64,000 nucleotides of DNA, taken from positions 1 through 64,000 of the forward strand of contig NZ_CP099631.1 of the NCBI RefSeq assembly GCF_023821985.2, given 5' to 3'. A program made the translations under genes and the position numbers. Source of the stretch: Dyadobacter chenhuakuii. Its GTDB lineage: Bacteria > Bacteroidota > Bacteroidia > Cytophagales > Spirosomataceae. Below the pieces are notes generated by a model, which was not told the origin of the DNA, did no database searches, and was given only the letters and a program-made list of their open reading frames with translations. Shown here piece after piece: positions 27,418 to 35,932 of the stretch; within the stretch, counting starts at the first letter, position 1, and every line of letters begins with the position of its first letter.

Positions 27418-28047
27418 ATGCTTTCTGACCTGATAGATTTAACCAATTCAAAGGAATTTTTTGATAATTTATCTATTTCAACTAAGTCGCTCCGGATGAC
27501 GCGCTCAACTTTCGAAATGGATTTTCAGATCTTCAATGACTTGACTGAACAAGTCTTGTTTGAATGTAGCTTGCAAGCTCATGGCCTTGCTTACTCCGCG
27601 GAGTCCCGGATGATTGAGACTGGTGTTGGCTATAAGCAAATCAACCTTTACGACAATCACCCAATTCTCTGGAACTACCAAACCAGCCAATATTTCATCC
27701 TTCATGGGCCAGTTATTGACCTTCCAAGTCTATTAGGGGAGTTATACTTAGTTCATCAGCAGGTTTCTGGGAATTGGATAAATTTCCACTCGCTTGTTTT
27801 TGGGATGTCGAAAAGGTTAAACACTGCCCAGGAAACTGGAATTGAATTGCCTGAACCACTTATTAAATCCTATCTAACTATTTTCCAAAAACACAATTTA
27901 AACTTTACTCCAAAAAATCTTAGGAAGAATGATGGACAGTACAAAACACTTATTGTTGGCAATGAAGCTATTACAACAACCGAACTGAATTTAGGCCAGC
28001 CGTACATAATTGCACAACGGTTCTCTGCTATTGTCACTCCAATGTGA
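27418..28047 (+). CDS. Hypothetical protein
   Basis: 209 residues, soluble, no recognised family. The 3' end is overrun by a 47-bp tandem duplication (28011-28111) that includes the stop codon, so the present C-terminus may be original or shifted. It reads IIAQRFSAIVTPM to the end. Confidence 0.6.
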   Translation: MLSDLIDLTNSKEFFDNLSISTKSLRMTRSTFEMDFQIFNDLTEQVLFECSLQAHGLAYSAESRMIETGVGYKQINLYDNHPILWNYQTSQYFILHGPVIDLPSLLGELYLVHQQVSGNWINFHSLVFGMSKRLNTAQETGIELPEPLIKSYLTIFQKHNLNFTPKNLRKNDGQYKTLIVGNEAITTTELNLGQPYIIAQRFSAIVTPM

Positions 28048-28111
28048 TTACTAAACTTGCACAACGGTTCTCTGCTATTGTCACTCCAATGTGATTACTA
28101 AACTTGCACAA
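28011..28111 (+). repeat. 47-bp tandem duplication
   Basis: The unit beginning TGCACAACGG starts at 28011 and 28058, with the first bases of a third copy at 28105. The two full copies are identical as far as I compared, which points to recent replication slippage or misassembly. It covers the end of the 27418-28047 gene. Confidence 0.9.
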
Positions 28112-28426
28112 ACAATAAATTCGATTGAACTGGGCGCTACATTCCTTCAACAGTCTTAGCTTTAAAAATAGCTCGGACATTTGAAAAAATGATCAAAGAA
28201 ATCTTCCAATTGGAAGATCAGATTAGTTAACGGTTGCTTCAACCTGGTGCAGCTGCTGCTCCGGAACAAGTTGGAAAGAGTGCGCTCTCCTTGTACTATC
28301 CCAAAACTTTCCAAAAGGCGCTGCCTTGGTCTTGTTCTGTGTTCCGTCACTTAGCATAAAATCTGTCTCATGAAATGGACCGTTTCATGAAGCAAAATTG
28401 ATTGCCTTGGTTCTAAATAGAAAATT
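28048..28426. other. Gap with repeat copy and inverted repeat
   Basis: No gene seen. It contains a 27-bp element (28331-28357) repeated at 29193-29219, and an 8-bp inverted repeat TCATGAAA / TTTCATGA (28368-28390) with a 7-base loop. Confidence 0.5.
28331..28357 (+). repeat. 27-bp direct repeat, first copy (second at 29193-29219)
   Basis: CTTGTTCTGTGTTCCGTCAC followed by TTARCAT. The two copies differ by one base and flank the porin-like gene at 28427-29023. They may be insertion traces. Confidence 0.8.
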
Positions 28427-29023
28427 TTAAAAAGAATAGCCGATGCCAATTCTGCCACCAGGATTGATAATACTCTGTCGGGTACCACTATCCTGTTTTC
28501 CCAAACCAACCACTCCATGGCGCTGGAAAAATGGATTCAAGAAGACATTAACTTTCCTGTATTTGTATTTCAATCCAATACCTAAACCCAGACCAATACC
28601 AGTCTGTTTATCTATATCGCTTACTTTTTTGTCAATTTCAAGGTCAAATAGTAAACCACCATTTACAAATAAATATCTTAGAAATGTTAAATGTGCGTAA
28701 ACCGGAACAGAAATTACTTTTATGGACTGCGTAATGTCTGGAATAGCTATATCCGGTATGCCTACATAGTCGAGCTTGAAATGGAATGAGCTGTAATCAA
28801 TCCCTGTTTCGAGTGTGATAATCTTGTTGCTTTTTACAAAATAACGTAAGCCAAACGAATTTGAGGCAACCGCCTTGTACCCAGCACCACCATCAACCGA
28901 CCTATTGTAAACAGGCTCCGGATTAGAAAGAGAGTATGTAAAAAAAATCGAATTAGCGTTTTGCGAGAACGATTCGATAGAAAAAAGCATAGCAAACAAG
29001 ACAAACATGAATTGATTTCTCAT
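28427..29023 (-). CDS. Outer-membrane porin-like beta-barrel protein
   Basis: 198 residues with a signal peptide (FMFVLFAMLFSIESFSQ) and a strand-rich body (FGLRYFVKSNKIITLETGID, LGLGIGLKYKYRKVNVFLNP) ending GGRIGIGYSF, a terminal aromatic as in BAM substrates. Bracketed by 27-bp direct repeats. Function unknown. Confidence 0.65.
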   Translation of the reverse strand: MRNQFMFVLFAMLFSIESFSQNANSIFFTYSLSNPEPVYNRSVDGGAGYKAVASNSFGLRYFVKSNKIITLETGIDYSSFHFKLDYVGIPDIAIPDITQSIKVISVPVYAHLTFLRYLFVNGGLLFDLEIDKKVSDIDKQTGIGLGLGIGLKYKYRKVNVFLNPFFQRHGVVGLGKQDSGTRQSIINPGGRIGIGYSF

Positions 29024-29491
29024 GAAATAGAGTAGTTTTCAACAGCTAATGTAACCGTAATATACTCTATCATGTAATTATATACAACGCGTTTCATAGA
29101 CTTAGTAAAACAAATCGGCTAGATTGAAATATAGAATAAAGTCCCGTTTTCTTGTACAAAACCAGGAACTTTCCTCTATCGGCCACCAGGTCCTTGTTCT
29201 GTGTTCCGTCACTTAACATGAAAAGGGGTTATAAAAACTAACCGGCGGGTTTCTGGTTTTTTGTCATGGTTTTTGAACCGAAAGGGGGGGGCAGATAGTT
29301 TATCAAAGGATTGTCTAGCTTAGAACATTTGGGAGGCTTTGCGTCTCTAATCTTTCGAACAGACACTTAACAATAGTATGTATGCGTTGTTTTTTAATCT
29401 ATTGACCAGTAAGTGATTGGATTGTACTAGTATCACAACCAATTTCATCGGCGGTGTGTCATCTAAATACGAGTCTTGAATTTTAAAACAT
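29024..29491. other. Gap with repeat copy, no gene
   Basis: Includes the second 27-bp repeat (29193-29219) and a G-run near 29284-29290. No coding signal. Confidence 0.4.
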
Positions 29492-29842
29492 ATGTTGAAA
29501 ACTTATTTACTTCTTCTGGCTGTAATATTGCTATTTAGCTGTTCTGACAATGACATCGCACAGGACACGCCAAGCTGTGTCAAAAAGATCATTGAGGATC
29601 TCAAAAACGGAGAGGTCGATAATCCCCCAGCAAAGATCTACCGCTATCAATATGAGGGTCGCACAGTTTATTATATCCCTGCCAAATGCTGCGATATTCC
29701 CAGCGTTCTCCTCGATGATAATTGTCACTCAATATGTAGTCCCGATGGCGGACTTGGAGGAGCCGGTAACGGCACGTGCACTGATTTTCATAAGAAAGCC
29801 ACCGATCAGAAGCTTATCTGGGAAGACAAGCGTGGAAAGTAA
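29492..29842 (+). CDS. DUF6970 lipoprotein
   Basis: 116 residues. Signal peptide with lipobox LLFSC, then PSCVKKIIEDLKNGEVDNPP, YRYQYEGRTVYYIPAKCCD and ICSPDGGLGGAGNGTCTDF, the cysteine and CSPDGG pattern of DUF6970 proteins of Bacteroidetes. It is a small envelope lipoprotein of unknown role. Confidence 0.8.
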   Translation: MLKTYLLLLAVILLFSCSDNDIAQDTPSCVKKIIEDLKNGEVDNPPAKIYRYQYEGRTVYYIPAKCCDIPSVLLDDNCHSICSPDGGLGGAGNGTCTDFHKKATDQKLIWEDKRGK

Positions 29843-29879
29843 GGTCTTTCTTACAACTTATTTTTGGGGCTTATCCCGA

Positions 29880-30050
29880 TCAATTGCGAGCTGAAATTAT
29901 TTTCACATCCCAAACCCGAAGCCTCTTTTTCTGCTGCTCCTGCTTAAATTTGATTTCAGGCTGTTCCGCCAGCTCCTTCTTTTCCCTCTTGTTCTGCTCG
30001 ACAGCCTGGCTCTGCTCGGCCACAATCAGTTCCATGCTATTCCTATACTT
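29880..30050 (-). pseudogene. DUF5712 C-terminal fragment
   Basis: Minus-strand sequence reads MELIVAEQSQAVEQNKREKK then ELAEQPEIKFKQEQQKKR, nearly the same as the end of the 19520-20184 relic (ADMIVAERSHQEKQVKEQ... ELAQQPEIKPRQEQQKKRG). Only ~55 residues remain. It is another piece of the same mobile-element family. Confidence 0.7.
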
Positions 30051-30134
30051 TCTAAAATCTCTATTCGATAAAGAAATATACAGAACAATATTGATATTTT
30101 TGATATCTCGATTGTGGTATCAATAACATCAATC

Positions 30135-30641
30135 ATGGTAAGTAACAGGAATTTTCGGGATGACAGATATTTGAAAATAGGCGATGTCATTTTAATGGAG
30201 CCGGGCACGCCAGTGCTGTGCGCTGATTGCCCCAAGTATTTGGACGAAAATGCATCTCCATATGCGCAGGGCACTTTTGACTCTGTTATCAAAATCGATA
30301 TACCGCTTGAACGTAGGATTAGCCTTAATACAATTCGAAAAGCCCTCTCTGACCAAATCAAAGGCCTTTTTGAATATTACAATATCCCATTAGATGAGAG
30401 TATCATGAAGCGTTTCATAGCTCACCAGGTACCGGTTCTTCAAAACCAAACATTCATTGTCCCAGCAGGCTTATACCAGATTACTGATATTGAAATGCGT
30501 CCCAGATGCCAAAAAATTATGTTAAGCTCTTATAAGCCTGCAGTCGGCAATGCCACATATAAAATATACGTTTATCAAGGTGGATTTCATAAGACACACT
30601 CAGATACAATGAAAGTTGTTGTTGATCCTGATAGCTTTTAA
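30135..30641 (+). CDS. Hypothetical protein
   Basis: 168 residues from ATG 30135 (an upstream start at 30114 adds seven residues). Mixed composition, no signal peptide. FRDDRYLKIGDVILMEPGTP begins it. No family recognised. Confidence 0.6.
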   Translation: MVSNRNFRDDRYLKIGDVILMEPGTPVLCADCPKYLDENASPYAQGTFDSVIKIDIPLERRISLNTIRKALSDQIKGLFEYYNIPLDESIMKRFIAHQVPVLQNQTFIVPAGLYQITDIEMRPRCQKIMLSSYKPAVGNATYKIYVYQGGFHKTHSDTMKVVVDPDSF

Positions 30642-30770
30642 ATAACGTCCGCGCTCATAAATACAAAAGGGAGGACCCAGTTGCGAAACAAATAGTGTTG
30701 CAGCAATTCGCAGTAGTCGTTAATGAGAACAGTCCCAAGGATCCAGCACTGAAGTTTACTTTTTGATGTT

Positions 30771-31013
30771 ATGTTCAACGCCGACGATTTTCAAGTTACA
30801 GTAGAAGGGCAAGTCCTGAATATATCGGTCAGAAACGCAAATGATAGGATATTGTTTATTGTGACATTTCCGGATAAACGGCCAGAGCTGGTTTTGACCA
30901 GGTTAGTGAACTTGAACGATAAGAAAGTTTGGACATCGATTCCTGAGGGTCGGATGCCTGAAGCCCAGTTGATTGGTCCGGAAATTGTTAAACATTTTAA
31001 AAGCTTGAAGTGA
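30771..31013 (+). CDS. Hypothetical protein, co-transcribed with SRAP
   Basis: 80 residues, ATG at 30771. Soluble and beta-rich (VTVEGQVLNISVRN, ILFIVTFPDKRP). It ends 1 bp before the SRAP gene start, which points to one operon. No recognised family. Confidence 0.6.
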   Translation: MFNADDFQVTVEGQVLNISVRNANDRILFIVTFPDKRPELVLTRLVNLNDKKVWTSIPEGRMPEAQLIGPEIVKHFKSLK

Positions 31014-31014
31014 T

Positions 31015-31839
31015 ATGTGTGTTTACAACGGTCAGAGGGTAACCAAGGTTGAATTTATCGAGTTGAAGAAACTGGAAAAGGCTATTAAAGACATTGATGC
31101 TTTGAAAAGGCCGGTTGTAAATGCAATCGAGTGCGCCCCGCTTGCGGTGATTAAACCAACGCTTGATAAAACCAATTTTGACATCGTGACGATGGAATGG
31201 AGCTTTCTGCCAAGCAACGTACGTAATAGGGATCAAGCGAAAGAATTCCGAAAAAAATATGATACCGAAAATGCGAAAGGGGAGGAGCTGCTTTTGATCG
31301 GTGAAAACGGTAAGGAGAAAATGTTCCGCAAATCGGCCCTGGAGCGTAGATGCTTGATCATCTCGGACCGGTATTACGAGTGGCGGCATATTTACAGGAA
31401 AAATAAAAGGACTGGCGAAAACCTTAAAACCCCCGATAAGTTTCCCTACCAGATCATGGTTAAAGACCGGCCGTATTTTTACATTGCTGGTGTCTATAAT
31501 AACTGGACAGATCAGGATAGCGGGGAGAACGTGGATACAATTGCAATGGTTACCACGGCCGCAAACGAGCTTGCCGCCAAAGTCCACAATTCAAAGGAAC
31601 GGATGCCAACGATACTTCCAGACGATTTGGCATGGGAGTGGGCCATGGAAGATCTTACCGAGCAGCGTATTACAGAACTTGCTACCTACCAAATGCCACA
31701 GGAGCTGATGGTAGCAGAGACGATCAATCAAAAATTTCAGCAAAGCCCAACAGAAATACCGTACTTGGTAACATATCCTGAAATTGAGGCCTTAGATAAT
31801 CCAGGCTCGTTTAAGCCAGCCCAGATGTCTCTATTTTAA
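31015..31839 (+). CDS. SOS response-associated peptidase (SRAP/HMCES/YedK family)
   Basis: 274 residues. Cys2 follows the initiator Met and would be the N-terminal catalytic cysteine that crosslinks to abasic sites. RYYEWRH holds the conserved glutamate, and NSKERMPTIL corresponds to the family histidine region (usually H-x-RMP). The family shields abasic sites in single-stranded DNA. It fits the base-excision and abasic-site theme of this island. Confidence 0.92.
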   Translation: MCVYNGQRVTKVEFIELKKLEKAIKDIDALKRPVVNAIECAPLAVIKPTLDKTNFDIVTMEWSFLPSNVRNRDQAKEFRKKYDTENAKGEELLLIGENGKEKMFRKSALERRCLIISDRYYEWRHIYRKNKRTGENLKTPDKFPYQIMVKDRPYFYIAGVYNNWTDQDSGENVDTIAMVTTAANELAAKVHNSKERMPTILPDDLAWEWAMEDLTEQRITELATYQMPQELMVAETINQKFQQSPTEIPYLVTYPEIEALDNPGSFKPAQMSLF

Positions 31840-32187
31840 GCAATATTTGATACAATCATTTTTGAGTGGCCTTCCAATTGACGATGCAGATTTATTTAAC
31901 TCCAAATTGAGTATCATACCTAATTGGGCGGATCCAAACTTCTCTACCATCGAAGGATTTGGATCAGCGTTGGGATTCGACACCCTTGTATGTGGGGGAA
32001 TTTGTAGTTGCTAGGGACCGGCAAAATAAAGATAAGATCTGGGCATTTATTGCTGAGTGTAAAGGGCGGGGCCCTTATTTTGAGTAATGGAGAATGAAAA
32101 AAAAGATAGTTAGGATCGCTTCTTGCGGGGTTGAGTCTGGTAATTATTAAAACAGGTTGCTTCTAAAAAAACGGTTACTTTTGAGAT
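31840..32187. other. Gap with possible gene remnants
   Basis: No complete gene. The stretch LYVGEFVVARDRQNKDKIWA then FIAECKGRGPYFE (about 31987-32085) is an open segment without a start. No family identified. Confidence 0.35.
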
Positions 32188-32727
32188 ATGAGGCGTAATC
32201 GTTTATTTATTGGTGTGGCAGTTGGCCTTGACACCGCAGAACAAATTCAACAGCACCTCCCTGATCTGGCTTTTCTCAGAAGGCAGGCACCGGGAAACTA
32301 TCACATTACACTTTTATTTTTGGGTACTGTCAATGAATTGGCGGTAGTAGTGGACCGTTTCGAATCTATTAGCTTCGATTCATTTACCATTTCAATTGAT
32401 AGTATTCAAGGGTTCTATCAAAACGATAAGCTTCAAGGTGTATATCTTAACGTTGCTGACGACTTAGAGGCGCTAACAGACTTAAACAATCAAGTGAAAG
32501 CTTTATTTGCTGAATATAGCAGCCAGCAATACCCCACCTTTGTACCCCATATTACTTTGTGCCGCAACTTAAAGGGTGCAGAAATTAAACAGGCCGAAGC
32601 TATTATCGGCCACAAATTTTCAGAAGCTATTCGATTTGAAGCACTCAAAATTGTGCTGTATGATAGTTTCAATTTAGGATTCGCCTCGCAATACACTCAT
32701 GTTGCTTCGGTAGGTGCCAACCCGTAA
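32188..32727 (+). CDS. thpR: RNA 2',3'-cyclic phosphodiesterase (ThpR/LigT, 2H family)
   Basis: 179 residues. Two HxT motifs, YHITLLFLG near residue 38 and PHITLCRN near 128, mark the 2H phosphoesterase active site. The family opens 2',3'-cyclic phosphates on RNA. Spacing of the HxT motifs and length fit ThpR. Its link to the repair island is unclear. Confidence 0.88.
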   Translation: MRRNRLFIGVAVGLDTAEQIQQHLPDLAFLRRQAPGNYHITLLFLGTVNELAVVVDRFESISFDSFTISIDSIQGFYQNDKLQGVYLNVADDLEALTDLNNQVKALFAEYSSQQYPTFVPHITLCRNLKGAEIKQAEAIIGHKFSEAIRFEALKIVLYDSFNLGFASQYTHVASVGANP

Positions 32728-32777
32728 ATTGGGTTCTTAATTTTTCATATTCTGGATTTGATACTAGAATTACCACT

Positions 32778-33602
32778 TCATACAGATCCACCCACTTTTT
32801 CTTCCACAACTTTCATCCGCTCTAATATCTCATTGACCGTCTGGGCAATGTGGTGCATCTGGGAAACAGGCTCTGGCAGGTCCTTGGACTGATAGCTATG
32901 GTATTTCCATATTTCCAACACGTCACTGGCCACCACCTGGTAAGGCTCATACAATGGGTTGAGTGATTCTAAAAGCACTGTTTTATTGACCGGATCAACA
33001 GTGAGCCTTTTGAAGACAAAATCCTGCTCCCCGCGCAGCATGGCAATGCATAGTGTGCCTGGCTTTAAAAGTGTCCAGTCTTCCACAAACTGACAAATCA
33101 CATCAGATCCTTCGGGAAGTGGCAGCATGGAATCACCAATCGTTGGGAACATCCGGAAGGTGCCGCCAGCAGGAAGGTTAGGCATAGAAAACTTGGGAAG
33201 CTTGGCAATGAAGTCCGGGTCAGCATACCCATGACGATAACCTGCCTTCGCTTTGATGGGCACATACTCGACATTTTCTTTACTTGTCTGATCCGTTGAA
33301 ATAGCCAGTACCCGCAAATTGCTACCGGTAATGTAGACATCACTTCCTGATTCCAGTTCTCGCAGCTTCAACTCTGAGAGTTTGGTAAGGTCAACGCGGA
33401 AAAGCGTGTCAATGCTGATATGAAAGAAATCTGAAAATTTCATCAGGTCAGCTGCGGTGGGGTTTTCTGTCCTTCCTGCTTCAAGGGAAGCCAGCTTAAC
33501 ACGGGTTAAACCAAGCTTTTGTGAAAAATCATCCTGGGTCAGCCGCTTGCGGTCGCGCAAAAAACGGATGTTGGTGTGGAAAAAAAATTTTGCGCTTGTC
33601 AT
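32778..33602 (-). CDS. LexA-like S24 repressor with XRE helix-turn-helix
   Basis: 274 residues. Residues 15-70 form an XRE/Cro-type HTH (RLTQDDFSQKLGLTRVKLAS), unlike the winged helix of classical LexA. The S24 protease domain has an Ala-Gly cleavage bond (A120-G121 in IKAKAGYRH), the nucleophile serine S158 in TIGDSML, and the lysine K198 in FVFKRL. A coiled C-terminal tail (about 225-270) follows. Divergent from imuA-imuB-dnaE2, it most likely represses that operon and self-cleaves when RecA is activated by damage. Confidence 0.92.
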   Translation of the reverse strand: MTSAKFFFHTNIRFLRDRKRLTQDDFSQKLGLTRVKLASLEAGRTENPTAADLMKFSDFFHISIDTLFRVDLTKLSELKLRELESGSDVYITGSNLRVLAISTDQTSKENVEYVPIKAKAGYRHGYADPDFIAKLPKFSMPNLPAGGTFRMFPTIGDSMLPLPEGSDVICQFVEDWTLLKPGTLCIAMLRGEQDFVFKRLTVDPVNKTVLLESLNPLYEPYQVVASDVLEIWKYHSYQSKDLPEPVSQMHHIAQTVNEILERMKVVEEKVGGSV

Positions 33603-33672
33603 GGCATAATGTTATTATTGAAATCACAACTTTGTTATTAATAATATCAAAGCTAGAAATAAATGCTATGAT
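33603..33672. promoter_or_regulatory. Divergent promoter/operator of LexA-like gene and imuA operon
   Basis: The 70-bp gap has an imperfect inverted repeat, TTTGTTATTA (33631-33640) and TAATATCAAA (33642-33651), centred at 33641. A related direct copy GTTATTATTG starts at 33611. These are good candidates for the operator of the LexA-like protein. Confidence 0.6.
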
Positions 33673-34410
33673 ATGGAAACTGCAACTGATAAAAATGAGC
33701 TGATTACCAGGCTGAGAGCCGAAATCCTTTCCTTGCAGGGCATACGTGTGGCTTCACACCATAAACAGATGGGGACAGGATTAGGACCAATCCAGGATGC
33801 CTTTCCCCAGGGGGCATTTCCAGTTGGGGCTATGCACGAATTTATCAGTACGGACCAGCGGCAATCCGCAGCAACCAGCGGTTTTATGGCCGCCCTTGCA
33901 GGTTTTATAATGAAGCAGGATGGTATCTGCCTTTGGGTCGGGATGCACAGGACTGTTTTCCCACCAGCTTTAAGCTTCTTTGGGGTAGCACCTGAAAGGG
34001 TTATATTTATTGACGTCAAAAAGGAGCGTGACCTGCTCTGGATGATTGAGGAAGGGCTTCGTTGCCAGGCGCTTTCAGCAGTAGTAGGGCAGGTACAAGA
34101 AATTGGGCTAACTGCATCCCGGCGGCTTCAACTTGCCTGCGAGCAGAGTAGGGTGACCGGCCTTTTGCATAGGATAAATCCACGTAGTATGAACCCGGTT
34201 GCCGCCGTCTGCCGGTGGCAGGTTACCCCGCTGCCGACAGAAGGGCAAAACGAGCTTCCAGGGGTAGGGCATCCCCGCTGGAATGTGCAGCTGCTAAAAA
34301 TCCGCAACGGCCAGCCAGGCAGCTGGCAGGTAGAATGGCGAAATCAGAATTTAAAATCCATCATAACGCAGGATAGCCAGCATACGGGCGAGCTGCTTCA
34401 AGTAGGGTAG
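33673..34410 (+). CDS. imuA: ImuA mutasome protein
   Basis: 245 residues, RecA/SulA-like fold without a Walker A lysine motif. Features are the GAFPVGAMHEFIS motif (47-59) and TASRRLQLACEQSRVTGLLH, typical of ImuA. It is a non-catalytic partner in the translesion synthesis mutasome. Stops 2 bp before imuB, in an operon with dnaE2. Confidence 0.93.
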   Translation: METATDKNELITRLRAEILSLQGIRVASHHKQMGTGLGPIQDAFPQGAFPVGAMHEFISTDQRQSAATSGFMAALAGFIMKQDGICLWVGMHRTVFPPALSFFGVAPERVIFIDVKKERDLLWMIEEGLRCQALSAVVGQVQEIGLTASRRLQLACEQSRVTGLLHRINPRSMNPVAAVCRWQVTPLPTEGQNELPGVGHPRWNVQLLKIRNGQPGSWQVEWRNQNLKSIITQDSQHTGELLQVG

Positions 34411-34412
34411 GG

Positions 34413-35912
34413 ATGGCGCGCTTTGTATCCATATGGTTCCCTGATTTGACCACAGACCGGCTCGTGCTAAAACGGCCGGAGCTGGCAGGCACCCCTTTTG
34501 TTCTGGCTGCGCCCAGCCGCGGCCGGGTTGTTGTCAAAGCAGCCAGCCCACAGGCCAGGGGCTGCGGGATTGTGGAAGGCATGGTAGTGGCAGATGCGCG
34601 GGCTGTTTTGCCCTCGTTGGAGGTGATCGAAGACGATTCCGAGCTGGCAGGGAAACTTCTGGCTGCCCTTGCCAAATGGGCGCTACGCTACACGCCACTT
34701 GCAGGGGTTGACCTTGATGATGGATTGATCCTGGATGCAACCGGCTGCACGCATTTATGGGGTGGTGAGATGGCTTACCTCAAAGACATCGTCGCCCGCT
34801 TGAAAGGCAGTGGTTATGATGCGCGCGCAGCCATGGCAGATACGATCGCTGCTGCGTGGGCTGTTTGCCGGTACGGTAAATCCGAGCGTATCGTTGCACC
34901 TGGCGCGCAGCTTGATGCACTGCTGGCCTTGCCGCCCACGGCACTGCGTTTAGAGCAGATCACGCTCGAAAAGATGCATAAGCTTGGGTTTTATCAGATC
35001 AAGAGCTTTGTTTATATTGCCCCATCTGTGCTTAAAAGGCGTTTCGGGCAAGCACTTTTGGACAGGCTAGGGCAGGCGCTTGGCCATGTCCATGAAGCCT
35101 TCGAGCCGATCCAACCACCTGAGCCATTTACTGAGCGCTTGCCTTGCCTGGAACCGATCCGCACCGCACCAGGCATTGAGATTGCCATGCAAAAGCTGCT
35201 GGAAATGCTGTGCAGCCGGCTTGTCAAAGAAGGGCAGGGGGTTCGCAAAGCGGTACTGAAATGCTACCGGATTGACGGTGAAATGCGGCAAGTGGAGATT
35301 GGCACCAGCTTTGCCAGTTGCAGCGCCGGGCACTTGTTTAAACTCTTTGAGCTAAAAATCCCAACCATTGAGCCGGCATTGGGCATTGAGCTTTTTGTAT
35401 TGGAGGCACCGATAGTAGAACCGCTTGGAGAGCAGCAAGACCAGCTCTTTAATATAGGTGCGGCAAACAAATGGGTGGAAATTGCAGAGCTCCTTGACCG
35501 CCTGGTTGCAAGGGCAGGCCCCGACATTAGCCATCGCTACCTGCCCGCCCAGCACTACTGGCCAGAGCGCTGCACCGTTGAAGCAGCCTCTTTAAAAGAG
35601 CAGCCGCAGACTACCTGGCGCATTGACCGGCCCCGGCCCGTGCATTTGCTACCAGAACCCCAGAGGGTAGAAGTCTCAGCCCCCGTTCCGGATTACCCGC
35701 CCATGCTTTTCCGCTATCAGGGAGAAGTCCACAAGATAAAAAGGGCAGATGGTCCCGAGCGAATTGAACAAGAATGGTGGATCCAGCAGGGCCTGCACCG
35801 CGATTACTATACCGTCGAAGATGAAGCAGGGGCCCGCTTCTGGATATTCAGGCTCGGCCACTACCAGGATGATAACAAACCTGAATGGTTTATACATGGA
35901 TATTTCGCATAA
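34413..35912 (+). CDS. imuB: ImuB, inactive Y-family polymerase homologue
   Basis: 499 residues. Polymerase-like palm and thumb domains are present, but the catalytic acidic residues of Y-family enzymes are not clear (SIWFPDLTTDRL rather than a VDxDxFFA motif, and DDGLILDATGC in place of SIDEA). The C-terminus (approximately 400-499) is a linker plus DNA/protein-binding tail. ImuB bridges ImuA, DnaE2 and the beta clamp. Stops 20 bp before dnaE2. Confidence 0.93.
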   Translation: MARFVSIWFPDLTTDRLVLKRPELAGTPFVLAAPSRGRVVVKAASPQARGCGIVEGMVVADARAVLPSLEVIEDDSELAGKLLAALAKWALRYTPLAGVDLDDGLILDATGCTHLWGGEMAYLKDIVARLKGSGYDARAAMADTIAAAWAVCRYGKSERIVAPGAQLDALLALPPTALRLEQITLEKMHKLGFYQIKSFVYIAPSVLKRRFGQALLDRLGQALGHVHEAFEPIQPPEPFTERLPCLEPIRTAPGIEIAMQKLLEMLCSRLVKEGQGVRKAVLKCYRIDGEMRQVEIGTSFASCSAGHLFKLFELKIPTIEPALGIELFVLEAPIVEPLGEQQDQLFNIGAANKWVEIAELLDRLVARAGPDISHRYLPAQHYWPERCTVEAASLKEQPQTTWRIDRPRPVHLLPEPQRVEVSAPVPDYPPMLFRYQGEVHKIKRADGPERIEQEWWIQQGLHRDYYTVEDEAGARFWIFRLGHYQDDNKPEWFIHGYFA

Positions 35913-35932
35913 GTCTTAAACAAATCCCAGGC

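Noticed and set aside
33673..34410. RecA for the SOS region
   Set aside because: The protein lacks the Walker A lysine and fits ImuA, not RecA.
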